Origin: Nereocystis luetkeana
Lineage: Eukaryota > Sar > Phaeophyceae > Laminariales > Laminariaceae
Direction of reading: 5' to 3'
DNA length: 64,000 nt
Assembly (NCBI GenBank): GCA_031213475.1
Contig: JARUPZ010000023.1
Location: 9,194,157 to 9,258,156 of the forward strand
In this document: one piece after another, positions 23,308-36,929 of the stretch
Numbering within the stretch: position 1 is the stretch's first letter
How the letters are laid out: the number at the start of each line of letters is the position of its first letter
Position numbers and translations under genes: made by a program
The notes under the pieces: generated by a model
What the model saw: the letters and a program-made list of their open reading frames with translations, nothing else
Databases searched by the model: none
Told to the model about the DNA's origin: nothing

Positions 23308-24154
23308 CATTTCGGTCTACTTGATTTTAATGTGTTTGATTTGTATGTTTCTATCCCATTCATTATAATCGCTCCTTTTTATCTCTCTCTTTCCTAGTAG
23401 TCGTAACGCAGGTCCGGGGTCAGAGTAAATGTATGTAAATACTTTCAACGCGATTTATCGTACGAGTGAGGTTGTCTGTTTTCTTTGTGTGTGTATATGT
23501 CGACCTTGAAGTTGTACCTACGTCTACTGGAAGGGGGAGACTAACGGCCACCATTTTCTTCCAAATTGCGGTGTGTTTTATTTTCCTTTTGATGTTGAAC
23601 TGCTGGGAAAACCTTTTGGGTTTGTGGCTGATACGCTGGTACTGCTGTAAACTGATACTCTGGGACAGACAGCACGGAACTCGTTTACAACCAAAGAATA
23701 CCACCGCCGCAAAGAGATGGGCACCTTGATCAACGTCAGGAAGCAATAAATTACGTATCATCAGGAAGTGAAATAGGACTCATAGACTGGCAACTCTATC
23801 ACACTAGTGTTTCCGTCACCGTCATTGCCACTACGGCAGCTTGGCTTATATACGCACACAGCCCGAGACAAAAGTAACACTTGTACGGGAAGAACGGTCC
23901 ACGCCTTAATACAACAGCGGTAGTCGTGCCTAAAACAGCAGTAGCAAAGCCTGGATCGACAAAACAAAATAGGGGTACGATATACATAGGATATAATATG
24001 TATATATGTACATGATTATGTTGTAGCTGCTGCGAGGGAGAAGCATCTACACAGGCGAGAGGAATCCTCCACCCAAGAAGGCTCTGCACGCCCCCGATGC
24101 TCTCCCGTCGCCCCCCGCCCCCCGTCCTATCGTTGCCACTGCCGATATCAACAC

Positions 24155-24327
24155 GGTATCCCCGCAAGCACCACCTCGACAACCACCAACACAACCACGG
24201 ACACAACCACCAACACCACCACCAACGCCACCACCACCATCACCAACACCACCAATACCGTTGACATCACCACCACTACCACTACTACGACCGCAACCAC
24301 CACTACCACCACTATCATCATCGACAG
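24155..24327. repeat. CAC/ACA-rich trinucleotide repeat, copy B
   Basis: Counterpart of 7440-7612. Confidence 0.9.
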
Positions 24328-25254
24328 AAAGAGGTTTGCTATCGATAACGTTGCCGAGCCGGTCGACACCGGGGCATGGCAGGTGGTCATGATGATTGTG
24401 TCGGTCGCGACCCTCCTGCCGGTAGAACTCTTCGTCGTGCTCCTGCTGCTCTTTCCGGTCCTGTTCTTCTGTCGTCCCGTTCTGCGTTGGGCTTACATCT
24501 CCGTAGAGCCCGGGCATCAACGACTTTATCTGGAGATGCTGAAAGAAATCCCACGGGTGCATAACTTTCGATTGTGGGTTTAGCTATCGTAGTGAGTTTG
24601 CAGAATCTGCGCGGATTGGCCGAGACCTGCAGTTATTTATTTACTTGACATCAAATACCTCTGAAAATGTGTGCTTGAGGCAGGGCGAGGGGGGGGTTCT
24701 GATTGACCACGCATGCATTTCGAGACGGAGCACCGCGGGGAGGGGGCGGGGGGGGGGACGGGCTCATCGCCATCGTTGGACACTAGCGGGAGAGAAGATT
24801 GGTCGGCCACTAAAGTGCGTCGACAGCATAATACATCCAATTGTTAGTGATTGTTGAGCGCGCGCGGGGGGGGAGGGGGGGGGGAGTACTAGTCCCTAAA
24901 CACCAAGGATGCACAAAAGTCATGCTGCCTGGTGGTCGAGGTATCGTGTACCACTCTGTCCCAAACCAAAAGGCAAACTATAAGGACAGTTATTAATTGA
25001 TCAAAATGTTCCTTGTAATATCGAACAGATTGATACTTTGCAGGGAAGATCACTCGGAATCTCGTCATTCTACTGTTAGTAATAGCCTGCAAGACGAAAC
25101 ATACACCCCTGGAATGTACCCTAAATATGTTGACGTTCGATCGAGTAGTGCGGCGGTGATGACTGCGTCGGCCAAAGAGTGGATATAACCCAGACGGTGA
25201 CCACAACCGCGAGGAAGAGGGGGGAAATACAGATCAACCGTACGCCCCCCTCCC

Positions 25255-26133
25255 CGGGGGGGGGGGTGTCCTCGATATTATGCATGGCTGGAGTCGTATG
25301 ACCATGGACCCTCGCATCCCTGCAATGCTGGGGGGTGGGGGGGTACTCGATATCATGCATGGCCATAGTCGTATGACCATAGACCCTCGCATCCGTACAA
25401 TGCCGCGACGGAGAAAATCGGGTTTTCACCGACCAAGCAGACACTGCTTGCACAGGAGGCTTCATTGGGGAGGAGAGGGGGGTGTACGCATGTCGTGCAC
25501 ATGGACGTAGTCGTATTACTATAGACTTTCGCATCCCTATAATGCCGGAACCGAGCACTTCGAAGTTTTTTACCCACCAGGCAGATCTAGAGGGGGGTGT
25601 ACTCATGTCATGCACATGGCCGTAGTCGTATGAATATAGACCATTGGTTCCCTTCAACGTCGAGACGGAGCACGTCGGTTTTCACCAACCAGACAGATAT
25701 TGCTTGCACCAAGCGCGAAGCGGAACGTGAGGTGCTGGCCGAGTCGCATGAAGGAGTGAAGTGCATCCTACTTACAACCGCTTGTGAATCGGAAATTACA
25801 ACGGATGACAGCTTCGACCGAATGGGGAGGGGGAGGAGGAAAGGGCGGGGGGAGGGAGGGGGGGGTGTACTCATTATCATGCATGGCCGTATCGTATGAT
25901 CATGGACCCTCGCATCCCTACAATGCTGGGACGGGGCACGTTAGCTTTTCACCGACCAGGCAGACATTGCTTGCACCAAGCGCGAAGCGCCGTGAGGTGT
26001 TGGGCGAGCCGCATGAAGGGCGAGCCGCGCCGTACTGAGAACAGCTTTTGAGGCGGATTATTTTGCACATGGATGATAGGGTTAATGAACTAACTTATGG
26101 TCTGGTGTGGCCACTTCCTGAGACAGCGATGGG
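25255..26133 (+). repeat. Cluster of G-tract-headed dispersed repeats, copy B
   Basis: Counterpart of 8540-9418, with the longest module at 25858-26133. Confidence 0.8.
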
Positions 26134-26520
26134 TTTACGGGGGGATGGAATCAATACCATGCATAGCCGTAGTCGTATGGCCATAGACCGGGGGGGATGG
26201 GGGTCATTAGGGGGAGGGGAGGGCCAGTAGGGGGGTGTAGTCCTATGACTGGACGGGGGGTAGTTCTGGGTGGGGGGGGTCGGCTGAGGAGGAGTCGCCA
26301 TCGATTGATGTGAGGATTGACCTAAAGCTCTCGCTGGCTCTCTCTGACGGGTTTGGTCTGGAAACGGAATAAAACGCCCTGTCGTGCCCGACGGCGCTTT
26401 ACAATAATTTACGGTAGTTCCGGTACAAAATGTAGCTGGGTGTGTATGCTTACTTGCTTGTCCGCGTGGTAGAATGTTGCCGTCACCCGCTTGTCATACA
26501 CTGGTACCATATAGAGCTAC

Positions 26521-26650
26521 CTACAACTCGCTTAGGTTTAGTCTCACGTGCTGCAGTTTGGCCATGTTGATGAGCTCGTACGCCTCCACCAGCAGCCGCT
26601 CCAAACTGCCGCACCGCGCCTTCGCCCTCTGTCCCTCTCGCCACTGACGC
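26521..26650 (-). CDS. Possible terminal exon, product unknown, copy B
   Basis: Counterpart of 9806-9935 with the same acceptor-like site and stop. Product unknown. Confidence 0.3.
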
Positions 26651-27304
26651 CTGCGGTTCCAGCAGAATCGTACGAAACGAGGTTTTTTGGTGTTAGCGCA
26701 GTTCGTTTCGTTCCTACGCAGGTGAAAACACGGCTTTTGGGGTGGGTTCATGCAGCATCCTGGACTGCCGACCCCGAACACATCTACAGCAATACATCGG
26801 CGCTCGCATGTAGAATACAGACTTTGAGAAATCCAGTCTAGAACAAAGCTCAACAAATCGAGAAAATACCCAGTCGATGTATGTGTTCGACGTCTATATA
26901 TGAGAAATAGTAAGGAATGTACCTATCCCCCCCCGCCCCCCATGCTCGCTCGGGAAAAATAAGGATCTTAGCCTAACATCTGATTTCAGGTTTCCTATAC
27001 ACGAGAAGGCCGAATACTGCATACCACTCTACGTGAACACGTACAAAACGATCTGGCTCGTGGAAGAAACATTCGCTTACAGCGGCAGCAGTCAAGGGGG
27101 AAACGCAGGGATTGATCGCCGTAAGCCATGTGGCATCCGGCAACACGTGGCAGCCGCTGCTAGAAATCTGGGGAAGAAATTGCAGAGCCACGACGAGGCT
27201 GGGAGGCAGAATCTCCGGCCGTTTAGAGAGAGAACGGAATAGCCCCGCCGCAGCAAGACACGGAACAAGGGCAGAAAAGCACCACCCCAGCTCCAAATAC
27301 GATC

Positions 27305-27407
27305 TTCAGCATCAACCTCAACAGAAACTCCAACATCAAGTTCACCATCACACTTAACATTAAGTTCAACATCAAGTTCAACAACATGTTCAACATCAGT
27401 TCTAGCA
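27305..27407. repeat. TTCAACATCAAG minisatellite, copy B
   Basis: Counterpart of 10590-10692. Confidence 0.85.
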
Positions 27408-30350
27408 GCAGCTCCTGTTTCAAAACGCTATCGCGGCTGAGAACACGACGAATGCTGAAGATCCTGTTGAGAGACTGGCACCACAACCACTGGCTGCTCT
27501 ACGTGTACAATGTACTGTGAGCGACCATAAAGCACAGAGAGAATGCGAGCTTCATGCAAAACGCAAGCCCTAACAAGACGCACAACTAGACGAGAAGGCT
27601 TCGTGGGATCGACTGATAGAAACATACACAAATGTTCACCGTACCAGTACCAGAGGATAAACGGAAGAGGATTATATGTTATATGAAGTTGTTGCTGACT
27701 GCTGACTGCATTAGGACTGGCATCAAACTGCAACAAGCCAACGCCAGCGCATTTGGTGATATCCCTTCAAGCAACAGCTTCCTCACTACAGGACGTCCTT
27801 CTGGTTTTCAACACTCTAATAATAGCAGCAAAGGCGCGGAGACATGCGACATCGCCGCTTACCGCACACCCCGAACCAGCCTGTCCTAACCCTTGCACTG
27901 ACCCCATACGCCCCTCACCTCCAGCCTCCGCAAGTCCAGAAGCCCCATCCAAGACGCCTCGGAGTAGCTCACGGGTGCGCTCGGCAGGCAGCACCGCCTC
28001 GCCGCGACGAGGCTCGGTAGCGTCTGCCAAACCTCAATACACCGCTGCCGCTGCCGCTGCTGTGCGTCGGCTTTCGGCATTCGGTTCCCTCCCAGACCAC
28101 GCCCATTTGACGACGCGTCCCCCTCCAGCCATTGCAGCAGCTGCACCGGCGCGTACGAAACGTGCATCGTCGTGCCCGTCCGCCGGCGCGCCTCCTCCAG
28201 GCCTCCGGTCCCGTCGCGGCCCGTCCTTTCGAGGGCCTCTCAGAACCGTTACATGGCGCCCGCGGAGGCCGAAGACGTGTTGGCGTAGGTGTACACCGGG
28301 GTGCACGGCCTGCCGTCCCCGTCGACACCAATGAGGTTTATTCCGAAGCACGCGATGGCGACGGCAACCACGGCGTGCGAAATATCTCGCAAGCGCAGCT
28401 CGCTTCAGAACGGGAGCGGCGCGGCGAGGCGGCAAGGCGGCAAGAAGGGGGGCGCGTGAGCGTGGTCGCATAGGCGTGTTCATCGTGCGTGATGTTTTGG
28501 GAAGAGGCAGGTAGGAGTGTGGTAGATCGGTGAGGAGATGTCTGGCCAGCGCTTGTTCGTCGCACTAATGTGACTCGTCTGGAGTCGAAAAACAACCGCA
28601 CCGAGACATAAAAAACGTTCCATGGTCCAGGTGCCTGCGTGGATTGCTTGGTACCCGTCCTGTTTTCTGGGGGAGCCGACAGGCCACCATAGCTGTTTCC
28701 AGCTGCGGGCATCGCGCGCGTTTCTGCGGGAGCCAGCGGAGTGAGCGGTATCTCTTGTGGATGCTTCAAGGCTGAAGCCATCGAGAAACGCCGGCATCGG
28801 GCAGCTCTTCACAACTGTCAGCACAATTACAGCATGCAGCCAAGGTGGTTCGAGTGTTTTAACAGCATGTACGTCTCGGGTTGGACGTTGGGCGCGATCC
28901 CTAGACCCCCAGGTGATTTTCGTCTGTTCTATTGCTACAAAATATGAACTAAGACCTACGCCAATGGGAAAGCGAAGTATCAATATTTTTTTTGAATTTC
29001 AAAGATACCCTCCAGAATTTTTTTAAACACGCTTCCTATGGGCACGGTGAGAAAAAAAAAAGTTCCAAACTTTTGGGAAAGCCCGAAAAAAGCAAATCTG
29101 GGGCCGATGTTGGGGCCAACATCAGCTTGAGAAAAACTCAGGCCGATCTTTGGTTCGAAGCGGCGAAATTCCGAGTCCATGACAGACATCGATCGGCAAA
29201 ACCAAAGACTGCGTCATGAATTCTGAACGGGGTGCGCTCGTTAGGGGCTCCGACCCACCCTAGGGTCACCGTCTTCACACCATGGCCGGTGTCGTGTGGC
29301 GGGGGCTGACGAGGCGTATGATAAACAAACAATTGGCCGCTGGTGTGCACCAAACAGAAGACAAAACTTCTCCATCCGTCTCAAATGGCAAAAAATAGAC
29401 TTTTGTTCAGGTTTGGGAGGATACCGTAGGACGCCGCCGCTCTCGCCCCCTAGACCATGGACCCACCCGATATCTTCGAGGCCGTCATCTATATTCGTTG
29501 GCCTTGTTGCCGGACACCGAGTGGGTTGCCCGTGGGCTGCGTCTATGTTGAGATCGAGCGTCGATCGCCGCACGAGCTGGTTTCTACCAGCGTGTTGACA
29601 ATTTGCAAGCAGAAAAAACAAATTGCGCCGCCTGCAGCCGTTGGAGGAAGAAAAAAAGAAAAAAAAAAAAATCAAAACTTTTTTTCGCTTTTTTCCCACA
29701 GCGGCGGTGCGAGGAAATTTTCGGTTGTTCTTTGAAGGCAATATGTTTGAAAAAAAACTTTTAAACTTCGCGTTTCCATTGGCATAGGTCTAACCCCGGA
29801 GATGGCAAACTGAGACATGGAGAACTTGCAGGGACTTTAAACTTTCAGGCCCTTTCGACCCAATCTGAAGGCTGCGATCATATAGTGCGCGTACGTTAAG
29901 AACAGTGTGGCAAACAGCAGCAGAAGATCCATACCCAGACACCACAGCAGGTACATCAATGATAACAGTGTTAGTGTTCGAAAGAGTCCACAACTGAACT
30001 TAACCAACAGCAGCAGTGTACAGCACCCCCCCCCCCCATTGCCTACCCCAAGATTAACGCGGCAGCGGAGAATGCTGCTGTTTTCTCAAGTAGCTGGGCT
30101 ACAGCAGTGGGCGCACGGTCAAATTGGTGTCCATGCTTTTATGTCTTGTTTTTTTTTCAACCTTGATCTATTAATAGAGTAATTTATAATTTTAGTATAG
30201 GGTTTATACTGTAGTTGGTCCCACCGCTGTTGAGCTTCTCTTTTTTTTTCAACCCAATGTTTTTGTTGTTCGTCCCGATCTGAGCCTATTTTTCTCGACA
30301 TAATGTTTCTTACCTGCGGGTGCCCAGTACTGATGTACACATGAATACAA
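27408..30350. other. Counterpart of the gene-poor 10693-13621 stretch
   Basis: Same open-frame pattern as copy A, with a one-base gain (GAGGTTTATTCC for GAGGTTATTCC) near 28335 and several homopolymer-length differences at 28980-29760. No gene supported. Confidence 0.5.
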
Positions 30351-30637
30351 GGGTAGGTTTGTCCGTAGACGAGGTAACGGCCTCCGCAAACGAAGTAACG
30401 GACAAAGCAGGGTTTATTGGTAGAGAGAATGTGGCATGTCCGTATCGGGAACTGGGATAGATCAAGTTTGGTTGGAAGGGAAGGCCTCGCACGCAGTCCT
30501 TCCAAGCAAAGCACCGAGCGTAGGTCAGCATCCCCACGCCGGGCACGAGCAAGCACGAGGTCCTGTGACGAGCACGGGCAGACGTGAGGTAATCGCTGGT
30601 ATGTCGATCCAAGCCAGGAATTAATGCCTTATTTTCC
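30351..30637. repeat. Second copy of the TRIM-like internal region
   Basis: Positions 30351-30637 match 38308-38594 almost exactly in the same orientation (GGGTAGGTTTGTCCGTAGAC at both starts). It is the internal part of the TRIM-like element without its left terminal repeat. Confidence 0.9.
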
Positions 30638-31289
30638 CTTTCCTCCCGTCTCTACTCCGGCCCGGCTGGGACCACGTACTGAGGGCGGGGGCGAGCTGAC
30701 GCGACTTTGGTGATCGGGGGGGATTTGCTGCGAGGACTGGATTCAGCGAGTTCCAAAAAAAAAAAAAACACACGGTATGTCATGTGTAGTGATTGTCGAC
30801 TGACGATAAAGTGCTATCTAACGATAGGCGAAGAAATGATGAGTGGGAGCGGCGACCGCGTCCCAGTAACGGGAGGCGGCCCGTTTAGAGAAGAAAGAAC
30901 CCGTACGGGTTGGGGCACCCGCTCACACGAGAGCACGAGCATAGACGTGGCTGTACGGGTGGGAAGCAGCGCGACGCGGGTCTTTGTCTCGAGGTGCATA
31001 CATGCACATCGAAAAGACGCTATGATGCATTCGTGAAGGCGGCAGAGGGAGGACGTGTGGTGGAGACAACGGGCGCGCCAGTGTACGAGAGAGAGCAAAA
31101 AAAAAACGGAAAAAAACGCATACTGATGCCTGGTACCTGGTACGTATTGATCTATGCGCACATCCCACAACATACACCCCAGACCACCAGACCACCCAGG
31201 CAGGTAGGTTTGGGGAGGTCCCAGGACGCTTGTGGTGCTGCTGTGTACAGTCAGTCCCCTTTTTAACGCGACCGAGAAGGCAAGCACAA
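30638..31289. other. No gene seen
   Basis: Contains an A run at 30757-30770 and CCTGGTACCTGGTACG at about 31128. Overlapping open frames on both strands have no family similarity. Confidence 0.5.
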
Positions 31290-33400
31290 GTTCTGGACAT
31301 GATACTCATGGAAACATATACTGTTGGTAGTATAATTTGAGTCGGTGGAGACAGCAGTACTGCTGTATGCGATGGAAACATGCCGTCGCAAGACCGACAC
31401 GGTGTTGTTTGCTGTGGAGGCGCAGCCTCGTTACTAGCTCTTGGCATGATACTCATGGAAACATGCCGGAGTATAGGCCGCTATAATAATAATGAGACTA
31501 ATAATAATGATAATAGAAAATAACACGCAGGACAGCAGCACAGACAGGTCGGGGTTTTCATAAACGTGATAACACAGGAATGCGATGGGCACTGTATAAT
31601 CAGCCCGGGGTACAAGAAAAGGGACGAAAAGGGGAGCAAATTGTTTCGTATACACGTGGACGGGGGTTTCCATAAACGTGATAAAACAGGAATGCGAGGG
31701 GCACTGTATAATCAGCCCCGGGGTACAAGGAAAGGGACGAAAACGAGACGAAATGCTACATGTACCAAATATGATGTGGCTGTAGACTAAATTGAGTCGG
31801 TGCACAGTGGAGATGGTACCGCTACTGTGGGCGACAATTAAGAAGGAAACAAAACATGTTGACGCACGACCGACACGGGGTTGCTTGCTGTGTGTGGAGA
31901 CACAGTCCGGCTGCAAGCTCTGGGCCTGATACTCTTGGAAATATGACGAAGTATCGGCCGCTATAATAATTTGAGTTGGTGCGCTGTGGAGACAGTTCTG
32001 CTATGTGTGATGAAAACATATCGACGCACGACCGACACGGTGTTGCTTGCTGTGGAGACACAGTCTAGTTACAAGCTCTGGGGCTGAGACCCATGGAAAC
32101 ATGCAAGGTACTGGCCGCTCTAATAATAATAATTATTCATGTCATCATATTACGGGGGACCATAGTTAATAGGACCTATGGTGTACATAAAAACCTACCA
32201 GGTACCAGTATATATTTAACCTTCTTTTACTTACAATATTTGGTCCTATTAACTATGGCCCCCCGTAATAGTAACTTGAGTCGGCGTGCTGTGGAGACAG
32301 TACTGCTGTGTGCGATGAAAACATATCGACGCACGACCGACACGGTGTTGCTTGCTGTGGAGACACAGTCTGGTTACAAGCTCTGGGGCTGAGACCCATG
32401 GACTTGGGAATATGACGAAATATCGGCCGCTATAATAATTTGAGTTGGTGCGCTGTGGAGACAGTTCCGCTGTGTGCGATGAAAACATATCGACGCACGA
32501 CCGACACGGCGTTGCTTGCTGTGGAGACGCAGTCTGGTTACAAGCTCTGGGGCTGAGACCCAGGGAAACAGGCAAGGTACTGGCCGCTCTAATAATAATA
32601 ATTATTATTGATATCATCATAGTAATTTGAGTCGGCGTGCTGTGGAGACAGTACTGCTGTGTGCGATGAAAACATGTTGACGCACGACCGACACGGGGTT
32701 GCTTACTGCTGTGGAGACACAGTCTTGTTACAAGCGCGGGGCCTGATACTCTCGGAAACATGACGAAGTATTGGCCGCTATAATATAGTTTGGGTCGGTG
32801 CGCGGTGGAGCCAGTACTGCTGTGTGCGATGCAAACATATCGACGCACGACCGACCCGGTGTTGTTTGCAGTGGAAACACAGTTTGTTTTTACAATCGCT
32901 GGGCATGATACTCATGGAAACATGCCGGGGTATGGACTGCTATAGTAATAATTTGAGTCGGAGCGCTGTGGAGACAGAGCTGCCGTGTGCGATGATGGAA
33001 ACATGTGGGCGCACGACCGACACGGGGTTGTTGGCTGTGGAGACACAGTCCTGGTACAAGTTCTTGGCCTGAAACTCATGAAAACATGCAAGGTATTGGC
33101 CGCTATAAAAATAATAATTTAAGTCGGTGCGCTGTGGAGAAAAAAAAACAACTGCTGCTGTGCGATGAAAACATGTCGATGCACGACCGACACGGTGTTG
33201 TTGGCTGTGGAGACACAGTCCTGTTACAAATTCTTGGCCTGACACTCGTGGAAACATGCAAGGTATTGACCGCTATAATGCTTTGATATAGTACTGCTGT
33301 GTGCGATTACAACATATCGACGCACGACCGACACAGTGTTGGCCGGCTGTGGCGACAGCAAGGGGCCGGCTCGCTGTGGAGACAGGGAGGGCTTACCCAG
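31290..33400. repeat. About 165-bp tandem satellite
   Basis: The landmark ACGACCGACACGG recurs near 31396 (as AAGACCGACACGG), 31866, 32027, 32333, 32498, 32681, 32847, 33014, 33183 and 33322, mostly 161-183 bp apart. The 306-bp gap between 32027 and 32333 is explained by a 119-bp MITE. Units also share GCTGTGGAGACAG, TACTGCTGTGTGCGATG and a variable AATAAT tail. Open frames across it follow the repeat. Confidence 0.9.
32150..32268. mobile_element. MITE with TTACGGGGGACC termini, copy 1
   Basis: A 119-bp element with 27-bp terminal inverted repeats starting TTACGGGGGACCATAG, one mismatch at the right end, flanked by TA (32148-32149 and 32269-32270). The TA duplication fits Tc1/mariner-like families. 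It sits within one unit of the 165-bp satellite. Relative to the copy at 46673-46777 (opposite orientation) it carries an extra 13 bp, ACCAGGTACCAGT. Confidence 0.92.
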
Positions 33401-34389
33401 GTGGAAACACACGAGGCAAATATTCCGGTACGACCACATGGGTAGGCAAGAGAGTAGAAAAAAAAACCAACGAAGAAATAAAGAGAAAAGAAGGAAGAGC
33501 AGGAAGGGCTTGTAGCCTAGCTTCACGGATCCGTATAAAAACATTTCTTCCCGTTGGTTGAATTTTTCTTCCTTATGGAAACACGAGCCTCTCGCCGTGG
33601 AAATAGGAGGGAGGGGGCCGGTCCGCCGTGAAATACGGCGGGCGCGACCGCCCGAGAAGGAGGAAATATTACCCCCCTCCCCCACCCCGGCTCGAGTCAG
33701 GGGAAATGCACGATGAAACTTGCCATGCACGACGGCCAAGAGTTGCTGGCTGTGGAGACAGCGCGAAGCGGGCTCCCTGTGGAGGCAGAGAGCAACACGA
33801 CCCGGGCGGAAACACGCGATGAAATCATATCGGTACGAAAACCCGCGCCAAGTGAAATATAAACAAAGAGAGAGAGAGCCCGGGTGGCCCCCGTGCATGT
33901 ATACATATATAGCTATATAGGACCGTCGGGACCTGTTGAGATCCAGGTGGATACGCACGATGGAAGCAGATGGGTGCGACCACCTGCGTCGGACAAAACG
34001 GAAAAAGGACAGAACGGGGGGTGGCTTGTGGCCTAGATTTCCCATCCGTTTATCTACCTTGATTATTTCCTGCGTACGCACGAGCCGCCCCCTGTCTAGA
34101 CCGTGGGGTGGGGGGGGGGCAGGTCCGCTGCGAAATATAGCGGGCACGACTGCCTGAGAGAGAGTAGATAATTTGCCTCCCGCCGGCTTGAATGGGGCGG
34201 GAATGCACGATGACCGGTCGCTAATTATCATGCCTACCGGGTTAGACAGCGAGCCCTATGGCTCCAGGAAGCTGTACCATCTGGCACAGGTGGGAACGCG
34301 AGATGGAAACACCTCGGCGTACAACACAGTGCCGATCACACATTGAAGACGGGCGGTAACGGCCCCTGTGGGATCGCATTTTTTAATTA
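33401..34389. repeat. Diverged satellite related to the 165-bp array
   Basis: GCTGTGGAGACAG-type motifs recur at irregular spacing (near 33371, 33748, 33772). A GGTCCGC..GAAATA..GCGGGC.CGAC block appears at about 33620 and 34120. A GA microsatellite lies at about 33868. A 335-codon minus-strand frame crossing this region (33224-34231) is rejected as repeat-derived. Confidence 0.65.
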
Positions 34390-35199
34390 TTTTTATTTTA
34401 TTTTTATTTTTCTCGATACGGGGTACGTGCGTTCAATTTCCAAGAAATAGCAAAAAGTACCCGGCACCGGTAGCACCGCAGAGAGAAATACAAAATCGCG
34501 GCACCCGACGAGTAATCGGGTGCCCCACGTCACGTTAAACTAGGGCACCGAGATACGGCCCACTGCGACCGCGGGCAGGGCACCCTACATCTATAAACCG
34601 AAACCAACGGCTACACACGTTGGGGCCGGTGCGCGACTGTTTGGGGGGGGGAACCCCCAACCAAGAATAAAATAATTATACAAAAAAATAATAATTATAA
34701 TTGTAATTATAATTATAATAAAAGGAAAACTCTATATCTTCACGCAGCTCGAATAATGGGAATAACCGAGCGAATTACATCGACACTGATCGAGAAAGAC
34801 ATTCTTATACGCAACGCCTTGCGAGGTAAATTCCCTGCTGCTGTTGGCCCTGTTTCCATAATTCGTGTTGGGCGGGGGGAGTATCCCTTGCCACGGGACG
34901 CACGGCCCATGCCGTTCGGCGTGAGTCGTGCGCCCCGTCGGATAAGCACGTTTTGGACAGGGCGGCGGCCTACGCAGAAGCAATTATCTCAAATAAGGAG
35001 TTGCGAGCAGAGGGGGGGGGGGAGGGGGGGCACAGCGCTGCGACGCCCCCCCACCGTCTCCACGTTGGTTCGTTGGTCGGGATGCTTGGCTTGACGCCCA
35101 TGTGTTCTGAATTATCCGCCCAGGGGCTGGGCGGGAGAAGATACACCCACGTGTGTGTTGCAAAGGGGGCGCGGGAGGGGGGGGGTGTATACATGTACG
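34390..35199. other. AT-rich block then G-rich sequence, no gene
   Basis: Holds T/A homopolymers (34380-34410), an ATAATTATAATT-type palindromic tract (34670-34725) and G tracts (35010-35030). No gene is recognised. Confidence 0.5.
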
Positions 35200-35840
35200 A
35201 CCATCAATGAGCTCCCCGTTGTGGAGACAACGGGGAGGGAGCAGGTCTGCCGTGGAGACAGCGGGCACAACTGCCCATATTTGGTTTTGTCGATTACCCG
35301 ATGTAAACACTCCGATGTATGACCATCAATGAGTTCCCCGCTGTGGAGACAGCTGGGGGGGGGGCGGTACGCTGTGGAGACAGCGGGCATAACTGCCCAC
35401 ATTTGGTTTGGGCGAATACTCGACGAAAACATATCGATGTAAACCAACAGTGAGTTCCCCAGCTGTGGAGACAGCGGGGGGGGGGCAGGTCCGCTGTGGA
35501 GACAGCGGGCACAACTGCCCGAGGGTGACGTTGTCCCCCGCATGCTTGACCTTGCCAGGAAGGCATGAAAACATATAAATGCACGACCGCCAAGGAGTTG
35601 CCCGCTGTGGAGACAATGGGGGGCAGGCTCGCTGTGGAGACGGCGGGCACAACCTCTCGAGGGGGTGCCATCCCTCCCCGTCATTGGTTTTCTTGTCACG
35701 TTGATTAGTTTTTTTTTAAGGGGGAATACACGATGAAAACACATCGGGGTAAGACCGCCGATGAGTTGCCTGCTGTGGAGACAGTGGGGGACGGGCTCGC
35801 TGCCAAGATTGCGGGCAGTACTGCTCGAGGGGGAGCTACG
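35200..35840. repeat. About 123-bp tandem satellite related to the 165-bp array
   Basis: Paired CGCTGTGGAGACAGCGGG motifs occur at about 35216/35249, 35338/35369, 35461/35496, 35601/35630 and 35772, giving periods of about 122-171 bp. GGCACAACTGCCC is a further shared block. It shares the GTGGAGACAG core with the arrays to the left, suggesting a common ancestry. Confidence 0.8.
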
Positions 35841-36900
35841 ACGGGGCCACGTCTCGCCTCATATTTCAACTTTTCGTTGCATAAGTTTGTTATCTTGTCT
35901 CCGCACCTACGTTGCCCAATGAGGGCACGCCCACGGTGGGAATGCAGGAGGCAGAGGTGGGGACACCCACCCTTACCATTGCCCACCGTCACACAGGCGG
36001 CATTGACCCCCCAACAAACACGAGGGGGACATAATTCCGCACTGACGACAGCCGGGTGTTCTGCGAACGTTGGCGGCCGATGTACGGCACAAACATTTCC
36101 AACCTGCCACATGGTACAACTCATGATTCGGGCTTCCACTATATACGGTTACCCATTTTATATTTAGCTACTTTATCCTTCGTTTCTGGCTTATTTCCTC
36201 TGGAAACGCGAGAAACGTGCAGATGAACGGTTCCGGCAAGGAAATCAGATCGGTGTGCTGATAAAGTGGCTACCGCTAAGGCTGTTCACGTTGACATCCT
36301 GATTGTTCGTGATATTCCGACAGCCCTTGGCCGCTGCTAATTCCGGGGGGGCGTGATGCACCTAAGGTTGTGCTTACTCTTCCGATGGGGGAAGGCATTC
36401 ATATACTGGTGCCGGTGATTTGGTGTGCCGTGCTTCTAATCAGTCTAGTTCCCCCTTACAGGACGGTCCACGTGGATACAGATTGGTATATCTGGCGAAT
36501 ATTTTTGTCGATGACAGACGGCACCGTTGTGCAGACAAATATCGGGTCGTCGCGTCACACAGCACGCACACTGGGCAAAGCTCAAGTCTCTATGGGGGGC
36601 AGAGCTAGACGTTGGAAGATCAACCCTTGCGACTCCACACCGTTGTAAATTCATCGGTGACCCCCCCCCCCCCCCCCACTCGTCCCGTCGCCGCCTGCAC
36701 ACTTCGAGCGCGTGTCTCTGGCATCATTGGCAGCGCTCATACACGGGATACAAGCTGGCCGGCCACTGTTTCGCGTGGAGAGAGCACGTGGCTGCCGATT
36801 CGGACGCAAAGGTTTCTGCAGCAGCTACTTCCGCGCTCGGATAGGGTTTGCTTGGCACTGGCCCACGTGACGGTCGGAATGCCACGATGCGTTCGACCAC
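35841..36900. other. No gene seen
   Basis: A 92-codon plus-strand frame (36370-36648) has no recognised similarity. A C run lies at 36661-36678. Part of this may be decayed flank of the adjacent recombinase element. Confidence 0.45.
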
Positions 36901-36929
36901 CGGCGTTATTCGGAGCAGCGCCTGGTGGA

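Noticed and set aside
33224..34231. A 335-residue minus-strand protein
   Set aside because: It spans the satellite field and contains repeat-derived peptides (CLHSQQ-like); no family match.
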